DNA from: an uncultured Clostridia bacterium
GTDB taxonomy: Bacteria; Bacillota; Clostridia; Christensenellales; QALW01
Length of the DNA: 46,691 nucleotides
Reading direction: 5' to 3'
NCBI GenBank assembly: GCA_934465535.1
Contig: CAKSKV010000011.1
Location: 1 to 46,691 of the forward strand
Under the pieces are notes generated by a model, which was not told the DNA's origin, did no database searches, and saw only the letters and a list, made by a program, of their open reading frames with translations. The position numbers and the translations under genes are program-made. Shown here piece after piece: positions 12,715 to 21,847 of the stretch. Numbering within the stretch: position 1 is the stretch's first letter; every line of letters begins with the position of its first letter.

Positions 12715-13557
12715 TCACTGCGGCAGGTCAAGCGGGTTTATCTCGCAGTTCACATCATACTCCCAGTTATCACGCTGAACATGATATTTGTGTTCCTTTT
12801 TGATCTCTATACTTTCAATTACATAGTCCTTATTATCCTCTGTGCCGACATATTTTATAAATGCCAATCCGTCCTCAAGATAATGTATGGAAATACTTTT
12901 GTTTCTTTCCCGATAATACCCCGCAACCGGGTCTATCTCCTCCACCCTTGAAATGGAATCGCCCTTTTTAAGCGCTTCAAACTCCGCGCTTGTATGTGCC
13001 TTTCCTACAAGCAGCGCATATCCCAGGCTTGAATACATCTCGTTCACCGAATTATCGTAAAACAAATAATACCTTATCCCGTCCGTTACATCAAATACAA
13101 AATATACTCTCTCTCCGTCCCCTCTTACCGCGGTGGGATAAAGCTGTTTTACCTCTTCGCCCTGATAGTATACGCTGCTAAGCAGCGAAAAAATTCTCAC
13201 TATGGTTCCCAACTCCATTTTGCTTTCGTCAATTGCGGGTACATTTGCAACGGCAACCCCGGCATCATCCTGCCTTATTTTTTCAATAAGCTTCGGGTAC
13301 GCTTCACTTATTTCTTTTACATCGTCCTTGGTTTTTATCTTTATAAATTCATCCAGCGCCGCCTTGGTTTTTTCCAGCATTTCCGCCGCCTCCTGCGGCG
13401 GAACGGTATTTATCGGATTCGCCGTTGTCCCTGCCGTCGCGGTGCTTTCCGCCGTCTCCGTTGTTTTTACGGTTTCGCTTGCCGACGGATTCGTATCACA
13501 CCCCATCATACTTATTACAAGCAGCACAGCCGCCGTTAAGCACAGTGTCCTTTTCAT
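12715..13557 (-). CDS. lipoprotein of unknown function, paralogue B
   Basis: A 280-residue predicted lipoprotein with lipobox MMGC (lipidated Cys at about residue 20), a Thr/Ala-rich linker and a C-terminal domain shared with the downstream paralogue (identical NCEINPLDLPQ end). The function is unknown. It is likely cotranscribed with the paralogue. A TATAAT-like -10 box lies at 13590-13595 on the minus strand but has no convincing -35, so transcription may instead come from the DNRLRE gene upstream, 66 bases away. Confidence 0.85.
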   Translation of the reverse strand: MKRTLCLTAAVLLVISMMGCDTNPSASETVKTTETAESTATAGTTANPINTVPPQEAAEMLEKTKAALDEFIKIKTKDDVKEISEAYPKLIEKIRQDDAGVAVANVPAIDESKMELGTIVRIFSLLSSVYYQGEEVKQLYPTAVRGDGERVYFVFDVTDGIRYYLFYDNSVNEMYSSLGYALLVGKAHTSAEFEALKKGDSISRVEEIDPVAGYYRERNKSISIHYLEDGLAFIKYVGTEDNKDYVIESIEIKKEHKYHVQRDNWEYDVNCEINPLDLPQ

Positions 13558-13623
13558 GCTCCGTTCCTCCTTTTTAGCACACTAAAATCATTATACTTCG
13601 GCAATTCATTCTTATGTACAATA

Positions 13624-15492
13624 TCACCAATTGTAGTTTCTAACATCTCTCACCCTATAATAAATAGGTTCACTGTTATACAAAAAACCGCTCAAATCAG
13701 GTACTGTCCACGGCGAAGCAGCAGGGTCAATTCCCTGCGACCCGGTATGAATCTTTGATGGTGTTTCCCCTGCTTTTTCCGCCCATTCGCCGGTCGATGT
13801 TTCATACCACCAATGATAATCATAAAACTCATTATCATCAAAAATGCCGTTGCCATTGCCATCGTAAAAACCGACGCGCAAAACCACCTTATACCAGCCC
13901 TCTTCAATAGGTGTATCATAGGAATCAATTCTGTAATAATTAAAAATTCCGTCAATATTCAAATATGTATTCATCCATGTCTCGGATTTTCCACGAACCG
14001 TTTCCAGTATTTCGGCGGTATTCTTGCCTACTAAAGCATTGGTGCTCAAATCTAAGTCGACGCCCCTAATAAACGCATTATACTCCAACGCATAGCCCAT
14101 GCAATTCACCTTTTTGGTTGTAACTGACTGATACGGTCTTGAGCCGTAATAGTATGTAATGCGCAGCTCCGGCTTATTCGGAGAATCCGCTTCGGAAGAA
14201 TAATACTTTGTTTTTTTGTTTGCATTACTCTCTTCCTCTTCCTTAAGTGCAAAGCCGTGGTTTTCATATCTGCCGCTAAGCCAGCTTGTAACTATATCCT
14301 TAACATCTATACGGTACCAATCCCCCGCATAATGCACAGCTTCGGAGCTGACCGTTAAATTGCTGAAATCAGGCTGACTTTTCCATGTGATTTTTGTAGG
14401 GTCCCAATTGCGGAATATACGATGCGCTCTCACGGTAGGCGCTGCATAATCTCTCTTCTTAATGCTTATCTTTGCCTCAACCACACTCCAAGAGGCTATG
14501 TCCTCCGGCAAATCAAACTTAATATATGTACGCATTGCATTGTTTCCGAGCTTGCCGCCCGTCCACAAGCTGGCGTGCGAATAGTAGTTTGACTCGGGAT
14601 ACTGCTCATCAACACAGGTATCCATTGTCTTTGCAGTACCCGTTACCACCGTTGTGGGGTCAATAATCACCGGGTACGCCGTGTTTTCGTCATCCAAAAA
14701 CTCCTCATCGATTGTTACCGTAAGCGTAACATTTGTGCCGTCTATTTCCGCTTCATATTCGATACCGTCGGTCATTCTTCCGTTCGCATCCTCCGCATAC
14801 ATCGGTGCAAATCTGAAGATTACTTCGTTTTGAGAATTCTTAAAATATAATCCCTCGGCATCATGAACCGGAATTAAATTCTCCGTATTTATCTCAAATG
14901 TAATTTTCCTGTCCGACTCTCTTGTTTTTAGTACAATATCCTCCTTAAGCTCTCCGGAATGAACCGTATAAGCAACATCCACACCGTACGCCGCATTCAA
15001 ATACACCACGGAGCGCGTATCATTGGCAATATTGTTGTCAGCCTGCGAATTAAGCTGCGATGAATGCATTATAGGATTATACTCTGCACCGGGAACATAA
15101 AAGCTTAATCTGTAATCGCCTTTTTGCAGCATAACCGCACCGCTTGCCCCTAAATGCTCGCCGAAAAATACATTCCACGAATTTGCAGTACTCTTATAGC
15201 TGAAAGTCTCATTCTCCGCACATTGCTTTACGGAGTTGTCTATTTCCTCATAGCGTCCTGTTGCGGAATTATAATAGTGTATAGGTTCCGCATATGCAAC
15301 ATATTCCCTTTTGCCGTCGCTAAGCATGTATACCTTGCTTTTTTCGGTTCGCAGTTCAACAAGCTCTTCAATAGCCGTTTCCTCACGCAGTGCGCCATCG
15401 TAGATTTCTGCCGCAGATACCGATGAAAATATCAACAGCATAATCATTACCAGTGCCGCAAGTGCCTTGAAACCGTTCTTCTTTTGCTTCAT
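13624..15492 (-). CDS. secreted DNRLRE-domain protein
   Basis: A 622-residue secreted protein. Residues 1 to about 27 are a signal peptide (KALAALVMIMLLIFSSVSAA). A beta-rich region follows, then at roughly residues 280-445 a DNRLRE-type domain (conserved features AMRTYIKFDLP, WDPTKITWKSQPDF, IDVKDIVTSWLSG, PELRITYYYG) of the kind found next to YD/RHS repeats and in surface proteins. The C-terminal 170 residues resemble nothing I can name. I place the start at the ATG at 15490-15492, 8 bases after AAGGAG. The in-frame GTG at 15501 overlaps that site and is unlikely. Probably exported and attached or released at the cell surface. Confidence 0.85.
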   Translation of the reverse strand: MKQKKNGFKALAALVMIMLLIFSSVSAAEIYDGALREETAIEELVELRTEKSKVYMLSDGKREYVAYAEPIHYYNSATGRYEEIDNSVKQCAENETFSYKSTANSWNVFFGEHLGASGAVMLQKGDYRLSFYVPGAEYNPIMHSSQLNSQADNNIANDTRSVVYLNAAYGVDVAYTVHSGELKEDIVLKTRESDRKITFEINTENLIPVHDAEGLYFKNSQNEVIFRFAPMYAEDANGRMTDGIEYEAEIDGTNVTLTVTIDEEFLDDENTAYPVIIDPTTVVTGTAKTMDTCVDEQYPESNYYSHASLWTGGKLGNNAMRTYIKFDLPEDIASWSVVEAKISIKKRDYAAPTVRAHRIFRNWDPTKITWKSQPDFSNLTVSSEAVHYAGDWYRIDVKDIVTSWLSGRYENHGFALKEEEESNANKKTKYYSSEADSPNKPELRITYYYGSRPYQSVTTKKVNCMGYALEYNAFIRGVDLDLSTNALVGKNTAEILETVRGKSETWMNTYLNIDGIFNYYRIDSYDTPIEEGWYKVVLRVGFYDGNGNGIFDDNEFYDYHWWYETSTGEWAEKAGETPSKIHTGSQGIDPAASPWTVPDLSGFLYNSEPIYYRVRDVRNYNW

Positions 15493-15543
15493 ACCGTTCA
15501 CTCCTTATTTATTATTTTTATGCAGCAAACAGGCTGCACAAAT

Positions 15544-15572
15544 ATATTACCATATCCTTCAGGCACATTCAA
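15544..15572 (-). promoter_or_regulatory. possible promoter of the DNRLRE gene
   Basis: TTGAAT (15567-15572), 17 bases and TAATAT (15544-15549) on the minus strand, with an AT-rich stretch upstream. The rest of the gap 15507-15726 is AT-rich with T runs and shows no gene. Confidence 0.4.
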
Positions 15573-15726
15573 TAGCTTTTTTGCATTATTTTATATTTAT
15601 TTTCCAAAAAACAGTTTTTCCGCACACAAAACAGCTTTTGTATAATAATGCAAAAGCGCCGTCTTATCCGCATTTCTCATCACACCGCAAAACCCTTCTT
15701 CCCCCGCTTCTTTATCCGCACCGCCG

Positions 15727-16497
15727 TCAGCTCTGCGTTATAAATTCCTTCACCACCGCGGCGCATTCCCTTATGTACCGCACCGGCGCCTCATACCATG
15801 CAAGCCCCGCATGAATGTGCCGGCACTCCAGCCCCGCACGCTCCGCCTGCCTCTGCGCCCTGTAAACATGGTATCCGCTTGTTATTATCACCGTATCGTA
15901 TGCTTCCCCTCCGAAATACTCATCCAGTATTCTCTTGGAATTCACCATGTTCTCCCTCGTCGAAGCCGATTCCTCCTCCCGCAGTATTCTCTCCCTCTCT
16001 ATTCCCGCCTCAACAAGATATCGCTCCATCGCCAGCGCCTCCGTTATGCTCTCCTGCGGCCCCTGCCCGCCGGATACCACCACCACGGCCTCCCTGTTTT
16101 TAAGGCAGTATTCCGCCGCTGCCGCAAGCCGCCGCTCCAGCTGTCCGCTCACCCTCTCGCCGTTTATGCCCGCTCCCGGCACAATAACCGCCCTTTCCGT
16201 CCCCGCTGCATTGTCCGCGCCCCCGTAAAGGGCAATAAAGCCCGATAATCCGAATATAAATATCATCACTGCCGCCGCTGCCCGCAAAACCGCGCGGAAC
16301 ACGGCATATTTCCTCCACCCTGCATAAAGCACTCCCGCCGCCGTCAATGCTCCGCCCAGCAGCAGCACCATCACAATGCCCGAATTAAAATTCATCAAAA
16401 ACGCCGTAACTATCCCGTAAAGCAGCACGATAATGCCCGATGCCGTGCATACCGCCCCTGCCGTCTTTTCTCTGCCCGTCTCTTTTCTCTCCTCCAT
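15727..16497 (-). CDS. YdcF-family (DUF218) membrane protein
   Basis: A 256-residue protein of the YdcF/ElyC/SanA family. Three hydrophobic segments at about residues 14-35, 41-60 and 70-92 precede a cytoplasmic or extracytoplasmic DUF218 domain with VIVPGAG (104-110), SGGQGPQE (142-149), SASTRENM and IITSGYHVYRA. Members are linked to envelope metabolism, but the substrate is not known. The start is the ATG at 16495-16497 with GAGGAGG upstream. An earlier in-frame start would lie within that site. It follows a terminated small transcription unit and lacks an obvious promoter of its own. Confidence 0.85.
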   Translation of the reverse strand: MEERKETGREKTAGAVCTASGIIVLLYGIVTAFLMNFNSGIVMVLLLGGALTAAGVLYAGWRKYAVFRAVLRAAAAVMIFIFGLSGFIALYGGADNAAGTERAVIVPGAGINGERVSGQLERRLAAAAEYCLKNREAVVVVSGGQGPQESITEALAMERYLVEAGIERERILREEESASTRENMVNSKRILDEYFGGEAYDTVIITSGYHVYRAQRQAERAGLECRHIHAGLAWYEAPVRYIRECAAVVKEFITQS

Positions 16498-16574
16498 AGC
16501 CTGAAATCCTCCTCGCGCCGTTTCTCTCCCGTGCATATCCGCCGCTCTTTTCCCGCATCTTTCTAAAGCACAAC

Positions 16575-16611
16575 AAAAAAGCGCACAAACGCCCTCAGGC
16601 TGTTCATGCGC
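16575..16611 (-). terminator. terminator after the 30-codon ORF
   Basis: On the minus strand a roughly 10-bp stem with two G-U pairs, extended by GCC/GGC in the loop, is followed by T6. It begins 4 bases after the small ORF stop codon. Confidence 0.75.
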
Positions 16612-16615
16612 TCAA

Positions 16616-16708
16616 TTACGGCAAGATAATCTTTCCGTTTTTCAAATAGGTCTTCCCGTCCGCGGCAGCTTTCTCCCCTCTGCGCCGCCTGTTCGATTTT
16701 CCGTCCAT
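16616..16708 (-). CDS. 30-residue basic peptide, hypothetical
   Basis: A short ORF encoding MDGKSNRRRRGEKAAADGKT plus YLKNGKIILP. It has a strong purine-rich ribosome binding site (GGGGGGAG) 5 bases before its ATG, a consensus promoter upstream (16754-16781) and an intrinsic terminator right after its stop. This complete unit argues that it is a real short transcript, either coding a small basic peptide or acting as a small RNA. I recognise no family. Confidence 0.5.
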   Translation of the reverse strand: MDGKSNRRRRGEKAAADGKTYLKNGKIILP

Positions 16709-16753
16709 ATTTCTCCCCCCAAGATCAAATGCGGAACATCTTATATCAATTTC

Positions 16754-16781
16754 AGTATACCATATTTTTATGCAATGTCAA
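16754..16781 (-). promoter_or_regulatory. promoter of the 30-codon ORF
   Basis: TTGACA (16776-16781), 16 bases and TATACT (16754-16759) on the minus strand, placed about 40 bases before the small ORF start codon. Confidence 0.75.
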
Positions 16782-16833
16782 TATACCGTGCCTAAATTTT
16801 TGCATTTTTCAATTTCCCGTATTCAGTGTCTCC

Positions 16834-17544
16834 TCATTTAAGCGGCTGCCGCGCCGGGGTTCCCGCTTTTCTGGGGTACCCTTTCGGCGTCGGCTTCTGC
16901 TTGCGCACCAAAACAAACGAATGCTGCTGTCCGTCAAAGGCCTCCGAGGGCTCCACCGCGCTTGCTCCCGCGCCCAGTATTCTCAGCGCTCCCCGCGCCT
17001 CCTTAAGCTCCTTTTCCGCCTCCGGCCCCTTAAGGGCGATAAGCGTCCCGCCTGTTTTCACAAGCGGCAGGGTCAGCTCCGCCAGCACCGACATCCGCGC
17101 CACCGCTCTGGAAAGCGCTATATCGAATTTTTCTCTGTAAAGAGGGCTCTGCCCGGCATCCTCCGCCCGGCTGTGCACGCAGCGCACCCGCACCCCCAGC
17201 TCCCGCGCCAGCTCTTCCAAAAAGTTCAGCCGCTTCTGTAAGGAATCAAACAGCACCAGCTCAAGGTCGGGGCGCACTATCGCCAGCACCATTCCGGGAA
17301 AGCCCGCCCCTGTTCCCACATCGGCGCACCGCAACCCCTGCGGAATGTATGCCGCACAGGCGGCGCAATCCAAAAAATGCTTTGTGGCAATCTCTTTGGG
17401 GTCGGTTATTGCGGTCAGGTTTACCTTTTCGTTGTACTCCGTAAGCCTGCGGGCATATATGCCCAGCATCTCCGCCGCCCGCTCCGCGTCCGGCAGCCCC
17501 AAACGCGTCAGCCCTTCCCGTAAAATCGGAATTATCTCCTCCAT
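16834..17544 (-). CDS. rsmG: 16S rRNA (guanine-N7) methyltransferase RsmG
   Basis: RsmG (GidB) methylates G527 (E. coli numbering) of 16S rRNA using SAM. The 236-residue product has the SAM-binding motif DVGTGAGFPG, then LFDSLQKRLNFLEEL and ALSRAVA, all typical. The C-terminus carries a short basic tail. The ATG has a GGAGGG site. It follows mnmG after a 95-base gap filled by a phased T-tract array, the usual gene order in Bacillota. Confidence 0.96.
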   Translation of the reverse strand: MEEIIPILREGLTRLGLPDAERAAEMLGIYARRLTEYNEKVNLTAITDPKEIATKHFLDCAACAAYIPQGLRCADVGTGAGFPGMVLAIVRPDLELVLFDSLQKRLNFLEELARELGVRVRCVHSRAEDAGQSPLYREKFDIALSRAVARMSVLAELTLPLVKTGGTLIALKGPEAEKELKEARGALRILGAGASAVEPSEAFDGQQHSFVLVRKQKPTPKGYPRKAGTPARQPLK

Positions 17545-17580
17545 AACACCCTCCGACAGACCCGATTAAAAAATCACTCG

Positions 17581-17651
17581 TTTTTTATGCGTTTTTTGCG
17601 CGTTTTTTAACGGTTTTTTCACTGTTTTTTACGCGTTTTTCAACGCTTTTT
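17581..17651. repeat. seven T5-T6 tracts at exact 11-bp spacing
   Basis: On the plus strand T runs begin at 17581, 17592, 17603, 17614, 17625, 17636 and 17647, every 11 bases. The five bases between runs vary (ATGCG, GCGCG, AACGG, CACTG, ACGCG). Conserved spacing with variable spacers suggests selection for in-phase A-tract curvature rather than simple copy expansion. The array fills most of the mnmG-rsmG gap and reaches the last codons of mnmG. Confidence 0.9.
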
Positions 17652-19523
17652 CTGCTGTTCCTCCGCCCCGTGCTTCTCCAGCCATACCATCAAAACGGCT
17701 ATATCAGCGGGCGAAACCCCCGAAATACGGCCCGCCTGCCCAAGGCTTGCCGGGCGCACCCGGCTCAGCTTCTGCGCCCCCTCAATGCGCAGCCCCTTTA
17801 TGGCCGAATAGTCAATATCCCCCGGCAGAAGGCGGTTTTCCAGCCTTTCGGTCTCCCGTATCTGCGCCGCCTGCTTTAACAAATAACCCTCATATTTTAT
17901 ATCGGTCTCCAGCGTAAGCGCGTCCGCCGCATCAAGCTCCGGCAGCTCCGGACACACCGCTCGCACCTGCTCATAGCTCACCTCCGGGCGCTTAAGCAGC
18001 TCCTTTGCCGTCATCCCGCCGCTTTTCTCTATTCCCAGCACCTGCGCCGCCGCCCCGCCGCTTACATGCGCCGATTCCAAAGCCGCGGCGGCATTCTCCA
18101 AACGGGCGCGCCGCGCCGTCATGCGTTCATAGCGCTCGCGGCTTACAAGACCCATTTTGTACCCCTTTTCGGTAAGCCGGAGATCGGCGTTATCCTGACG
18201 CAGGCTCAGCCGGAACTCCGCGCGCGAGGTCATCATGCGATAGGGCTCATGCGTGCCCTTGGTAACAAGGTCGTCTATAAGCACACCTATGTAGCTTTCG
18301 CTTCTGCTGAGCACCAACGGCTCCTTTCCGCGAACATATGCAGACGCGTTCATGCCTGCAATTATCCCCTGTGCGGCGGCTTCTTCGTATCCGCTGGTAC
18401 CGTTTACCTGTCCTGCGCTGTAAAGCCCCGGCACTCCCTTTACGCCCAGCGCGGAATTAAGGCACAGCGGATCAAGGCAATCGTATTCAATGGCATAGCC
18501 CGCACGCACCATATGTGCATTTTCCAGCCCCGGTATTGTTGCCAGCATCTGCTGCTGAACATCGGCCGGCAGACTGGTGGACAGCCCCTGAACATACATT
18601 TCGCAGGTATAATCGCCCTCCGGCTCAAGAAAAAGCTGATGCCTGTCCTTATCGGAAAAGCGCACCACCTTATCCTCAATACTGGGGCAGTAGCGCGCAC
18701 CCGTACCCTTTATATTGCCGGAATACATTGGCGAGCGGTGCAGATTATCCAGTATTATGCGGTGTGTCTGCGGGGTAGTGTATGTAAGATAGCAGGGCAC
18801 ATTGCGTGTGACCGGCTTATCCATAAAGGAAAAGGACAGCGCAGACTGACCGAACTGCGGCGTCATTTTTGTGTAATCCACGGTGCGGCCGTCCACCCGC
18901 GCGGGCGTGCCGGTCTTGAAGCGCTGAAGGGGCAGCCCCAGCTCCTTAAGGGCAGCGCTTAAACCCTCGGAGCGCAGAAAGCCGTTGGGGCCGCACTGCC
19001 TTGAAAATTCTCCGGTGATTATGCGGGCCTGCATATATACCCCCGCTGCCAGCACTGCGGCGCGGCAGTGTATTTCCTCTCCCATTGCAGTAAGCACGCC
19101 GCACACCCTGCCCTGTTCATCCGTGAGTATGCGCACCGCTTCATCCTGCCGCACGCTTAAGTGCTCGCAATGCTCCATCACACGGCGCATTTCCTTTTGA
19201 TATTCCTGCTTATCCGCCTGCGCGCGCAGAGAATGAACGGCCGGGCCCTTTGCGGTGTTAAGCTGCTTTATCTGCATTGCGGTTTTGTCCGCAGTTATGC
19301 CCATCTGACCGCCGAGAGCGTCCAGCTCCCGCACGAGATGTCCCTTGCCCGTACCTCCGACGCTTGGGTTGCAGGGCATAAAGGCTATGCTGTCGGCACT
19401 CAGGGCAAGCAGCAGCGTTTCCAGCCCGGTGCGCGCGCAGGCAAGCGCCGCTTCGCAGCCGGCGTGACCCGCGCCTATAATTATGCAATCGTAATTTTTC
19501 ACATTTCCTCCCTGATCCGCCAT
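17640..19523 (-). CDS. mnmG: tRNA uridine 5-carboxymethylaminomethyl modification enzyme MnmG
   Basis: MnmG (GidA) is the FAD-dependent partner of MnmE that modifies U34 of certain tRNAs. The 627-residue product has the FAD motif IIIGAGHAGCEAALA near the N-terminus and the family motifs PCNPSVGGTGKGHLVREL and GQVNGTSGYEEAAAQG. The start is uncertain: an ATG at 19521-19523 has little ribosome binding signal, while a GTG at 19500-19502 lies 4 bases after GGGAGG and gives MKNYDCIIIGAGHAG. It follows mnmE closely (9 or 30 bases). Its last codons lie in the phased T-tract array. Confidence 0.97.
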   Translation of the reverse strand: MADQGGNVKNYDCIIIGAGHAGCEAALACARTGLETLLLALSADSIAFMPCNPSVGGTGKGHLVRELDALGGQMGITADKTAMQIKQLNTAKGPAVHSLRAQADKQEYQKEMRRVMEHCEHLSVRQDEAVRILTDEQGRVCGVLTAMGEEIHCRAAVLAAGVYMQARIITGEFSRQCGPNGFLRSEGLSAALKELGLPLQRFKTGTPARVDGRTVDYTKMTPQFGQSALSFSFMDKPVTRNVPCYLTYTTPQTHRIILDNLHRSPMYSGNIKGTGARYCPSIEDKVVRFSDKDRHQLFLEPEGDYTCEMYVQGLSTSLPADVQQQMLATIPGLENAHMVRAGYAIEYDCLDPLCLNSALGVKGVPGLYSAGQVNGTSGYEEAAAQGIIAGMNASAYVRGKEPLVLSRSESYIGVLIDDLVTKGTHEPYRMMTSRAEFRLSLRQDNADLRLTEKGYKMGLVSRERYERMTARRARLENAAAALESAHVSGGAAAQVLGIEKSGGMTAKELLKRPEVSYEQVRAVCPELPELDAADALTLETDIKYEGYLLKQAAQIRETERLENRLLPGDIDYSAIKGLRIEGAQKLSRVRPASLGQAGRISGVSPADIAVLMVWLEKHGAEEQQKKR

Positions 19524-19532
19524 ACCTGCGGA

Positions 19533-20894
19533 TCATTTGCCCACACAGAATTTTTCAAATATCCGGTTGATTATATCCTGACTTACGCTCTGACCCGTTA
19601 TATCCCCCAGCCGCTCCCACGCGCCGTGCAGGTCTATTGAAATGCAGTCCAGCGGCATATCGCTGCGGGCAGCCTGCGCCGCCTGAGATATGGCCTCCTT
19701 TGCCGCAAGCAGCGCCTCCATATGGCGCAGGCTGGCAATATCCAGCCCCTCGTCATCACTGCCCGCCATTTGGGCAAGGTACTGCTCCAAGAGTTCAAAG
19801 CCCTCGCCGGTAAGCGCGCTTAAGTGAAAAACGCGCTGCGCCCCCGGCACGGAGATGTCGCTGCCGCCAAGATCGCATTTATTATATACAACGGCAAAGG
19901 GTGTGCCGCTTTTTTGCATTTTTTCTGCCTCGCGGCACAGCTGTGCCGCATTTTCTTCGTTTTTTTCGGAAAAATCGCACACAAGCAGCACAAGGTCGGC
20001 ATTTTCCGCCTGCTCCCTTGCACGGGCTATGCCAATGCTTTCCACGGTGTCCGCACTCTCGCGCAGACCGGCGGTATCGTAAATATTTACGGCAGCGCCG
20101 TTTATTTCCACGGTTTCGTGCAGAATATCCCGCGTGGTGCCCGGCACGGGAGTGACAATGGCGCGCTCCCTGCCGCAAAAGCGGTTAAGCAGTGTGCTTT
20201 TTCCCGCATTGGGCTGCCCAAGCAAGCACACGGACAGACCGTTTTTGCGTATGCGCCCCCGGTTATAGCTGTCGGTGAGGGCGGTAATCTGCGCTATCAG
20301 GGAGTCGATATCCCGGATAAGCTCCGCACGCGTCTGCTGCTCCGGCAGCTCGTCGGGATAATCGATGCATGCCTCGATGGAAGCCAGCATGTCCGTAAGA
20401 GTGCTGCGGAAGCCCTCAATTTTATCGCGCAGACCGCCCTCCAGCGCACGGGAGGCAAGGCGCACCGCCGAAGCGCTTTGCGCCTGTATCATATCCCCCA
20501 CTGCCTCCGCCTCGGAAAGGTCTATGCGCCCGTTCAGAAAAGCGCGCTTGGTGAACTCGCCCGGAAGCGCACTGCGCGCCCCCGCCCGCAAGGCGGCCTC
20601 CAGCACCAGCAGCGCCACCCGTTCCCCGCCGTGGCAATACAGCTCCAAAGTTTCCTCCCCGGTAAAGGACGCCCCTCGGGCAAAGGCAACCGCCATGCCT
20701 TTATCCAGTGTTTCCGGCTTATCCTGCCCATCCAGCAGGCTGCCGTAATACATAAAGCGCATTTTAAGGGGAGAAGGCGCGGGCGAAAAAAGCGCGGGAA
20801 GCAGCGATACGGCGCCGCGCCCGCTTATTCGTATCATTGCCACTCCGCCCTGACCGCGCGGCGTTGCTATGGCAGCAATTATATCCTCAGACAC
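19533..20894 (-). CDS. mnmE: tRNA modification GTPase MnmE
   Basis: MnmE (TrmE) is the GTPase partner of MnmG in wobble-uridine modification. The 453-residue product has the N-terminal tetrahydrofolate-binding domain (AIATPRGQGGVAMIRISG), a G domain with GQPNAGKSTLLN, DTAGLRES and NKCD, and the C-terminal CVGK where most homologues have CIGK; the catalytic cysteine is kept. The start codon is GTG (20892-20894), 7 bases after AAGGAG. Confidence 0.97.
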   Translation of the reverse strand: MSEDIIAAIATPRGQGGVAMIRISGRGAVSLLPALFSPAPSPLKMRFMYYGSLLDGQDKPETLDKGMAVAFARGASFTGEETLELYCHGGERVALLVLEAALRAGARSALPGEFTKRAFLNGRIDLSEAEAVGDMIQAQSASAVRLASRALEGGLRDKIEGFRSTLTDMLASIEACIDYPDELPEQQTRAELIRDIDSLIAQITALTDSYNRGRIRKNGLSVCLLGQPNAGKSTLLNRFCGRERAIVTPVPGTTRDILHETVEINGAAVNIYDTAGLRESADTVESIGIARAREQAENADLVLLVCDFSEKNEENAAQLCREAEKMQKSGTPFAVVYNKCDLGGSDISVPGAQRVFHLSALTGEGFELLEQYLAQMAGSDDEGLDIASLRHMEALLAAKEAISQAAQAARSDMPLDCISIDLHGAWERLGDITGQSVSQDIINRIFEKFCVGK

Positions 20895-20983
20895 TTGTTT
20901 TCTCCTTATTGCAGGTTTTCTTTAAGCCCAAAGCCGCTGAATCGGGCAAAGGCCGTTGTACGCGGTAAAAACGCCGCATAAGC

Positions 20984-21009
20984 AAAAAGCCGCTCCACGG
21001 GGGAGCGGC
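20984..21009 (-). terminator. terminator after jag
   Basis: An 8-bp GC stem (GCCGCTCC/GGAGCGGC, loop 5) followed by T5 on the minus strand, 14 bases after the jag stop codon. It separates the rpmH-jag unit from mnmE. The remaining gap before mnmE (20895-20983) shows no clear promoter. Confidence 0.85.
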
Positions 21010-21022
21010 CGACGGTGCAGTT

Positions 21023-21847
21023 TTATCTTCTCTCCGGCACTATGATTATGTGGCGGTTCGGCTCCTCGCCCTGGCTGACGGTTGTAACCCCGTTTACCTC
21101 CTGAAGTGCGGAATGGATTATTCTTCTCTCATAGGGGTTCATGGGCTCAAGCGCCACCTTGCGGCCGGTTCTCAGCGCCTTATCCGCCAAGCGCCGTCCC
21201 AGGCGCACAAGCGTCTGCTCGCGCTTTGCGCGATAGCTTTCGGTATCCACCGTTACACGGGTATAGCCGTCCTTACCCTTATTCTCCACCATGGAGGCAA
21301 GGTACTGCATGGCATCCAGCGTTTCGCCGCGGTAGCCGATTATGCGCCCCATATCCTCGCCGGAAATGTCAATGTACATTCCGTCCTCATTGGAAAGTGC
21401 GCGTATCTCACCCTTAACGCCCATTGCATCAAGCAAACCGGCGATAAAGGCCACTGCCGGCTCGCCGGCATCCACGGGCTGACCGGTGATCTCCTTTTTC
21501 ACAACCGGAGCGGTATCTATGCCGCCCCTTGCTCTGTCGCTTTTTTCTCTGCGGCGCGGCGCAGCCGACCCGCTGCGTGCAGGCTTCGGCGCGGCCTCAC
21601 TGCCTGCAGCAGCCTCGGCCTTGGGTGCGCTGCTTTCGCCCGCCGGCTTCTGCGGCTCATCCCATGCGCTTTTTTCGCGCTGAGTAAGGCGCACCTTGGC
21701 ATTGGTTCTGCCTATGCCCAGAAAACCCTTGCTGCTGTCCTGAATGGTTTCTATATCTACTTCGTCAAAGGAAAGCCCCATCTGTTCAAGGCCGGCAAAA
21801 ATGGCCTCGTCAATGGTTCTGCCCTCAATTTCCAAAACCTGTCCCAT
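21023..21847 (-). CDS. jag: Jag/KhpB RNA-binding protein
   Basis: A KH-R3H RNA-binding protein, usually encoded next to yidC. The 274-residue product has an N-terminal Jag domain (EIEGRTIDEAIFAGLEQMGL, SSKGFLGIG), an Ala/Glu/Arg-rich low-complexity linker at about residues 60-125, a KH domain with GRIIGYRGETLDAMQYL, and an R3H domain (ERRIIHSALQ, RHIIIVP). In other Gram-positives it acts with KhpA on RNA and cell-envelope homeostasis. It follows yidC by 63 bases. Confidence 0.95.
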   Translation of the reverse strand: MGQVLEIEGRTIDEAIFAGLEQMGLSFDEVDIETIQDSSKGFLGIGRTNAKVRLTQREKSAWDEPQKPAGESSAPKAEAAAGSEAAPKPARSGSAAPRRREKSDRARGGIDTAPVVKKEITGQPVDAGEPAVAFIAGLLDAMGVKGEIRALSNEDGMYIDISGEDMGRIIGYRGETLDAMQYLASMVENKGKDGYTRVTVDTESYRAKREQTLVRLGRRLADKALRTGRKVALEPMNPYERRIIHSALQEVNGVTTVSQGEEPNRHIIIVPERR

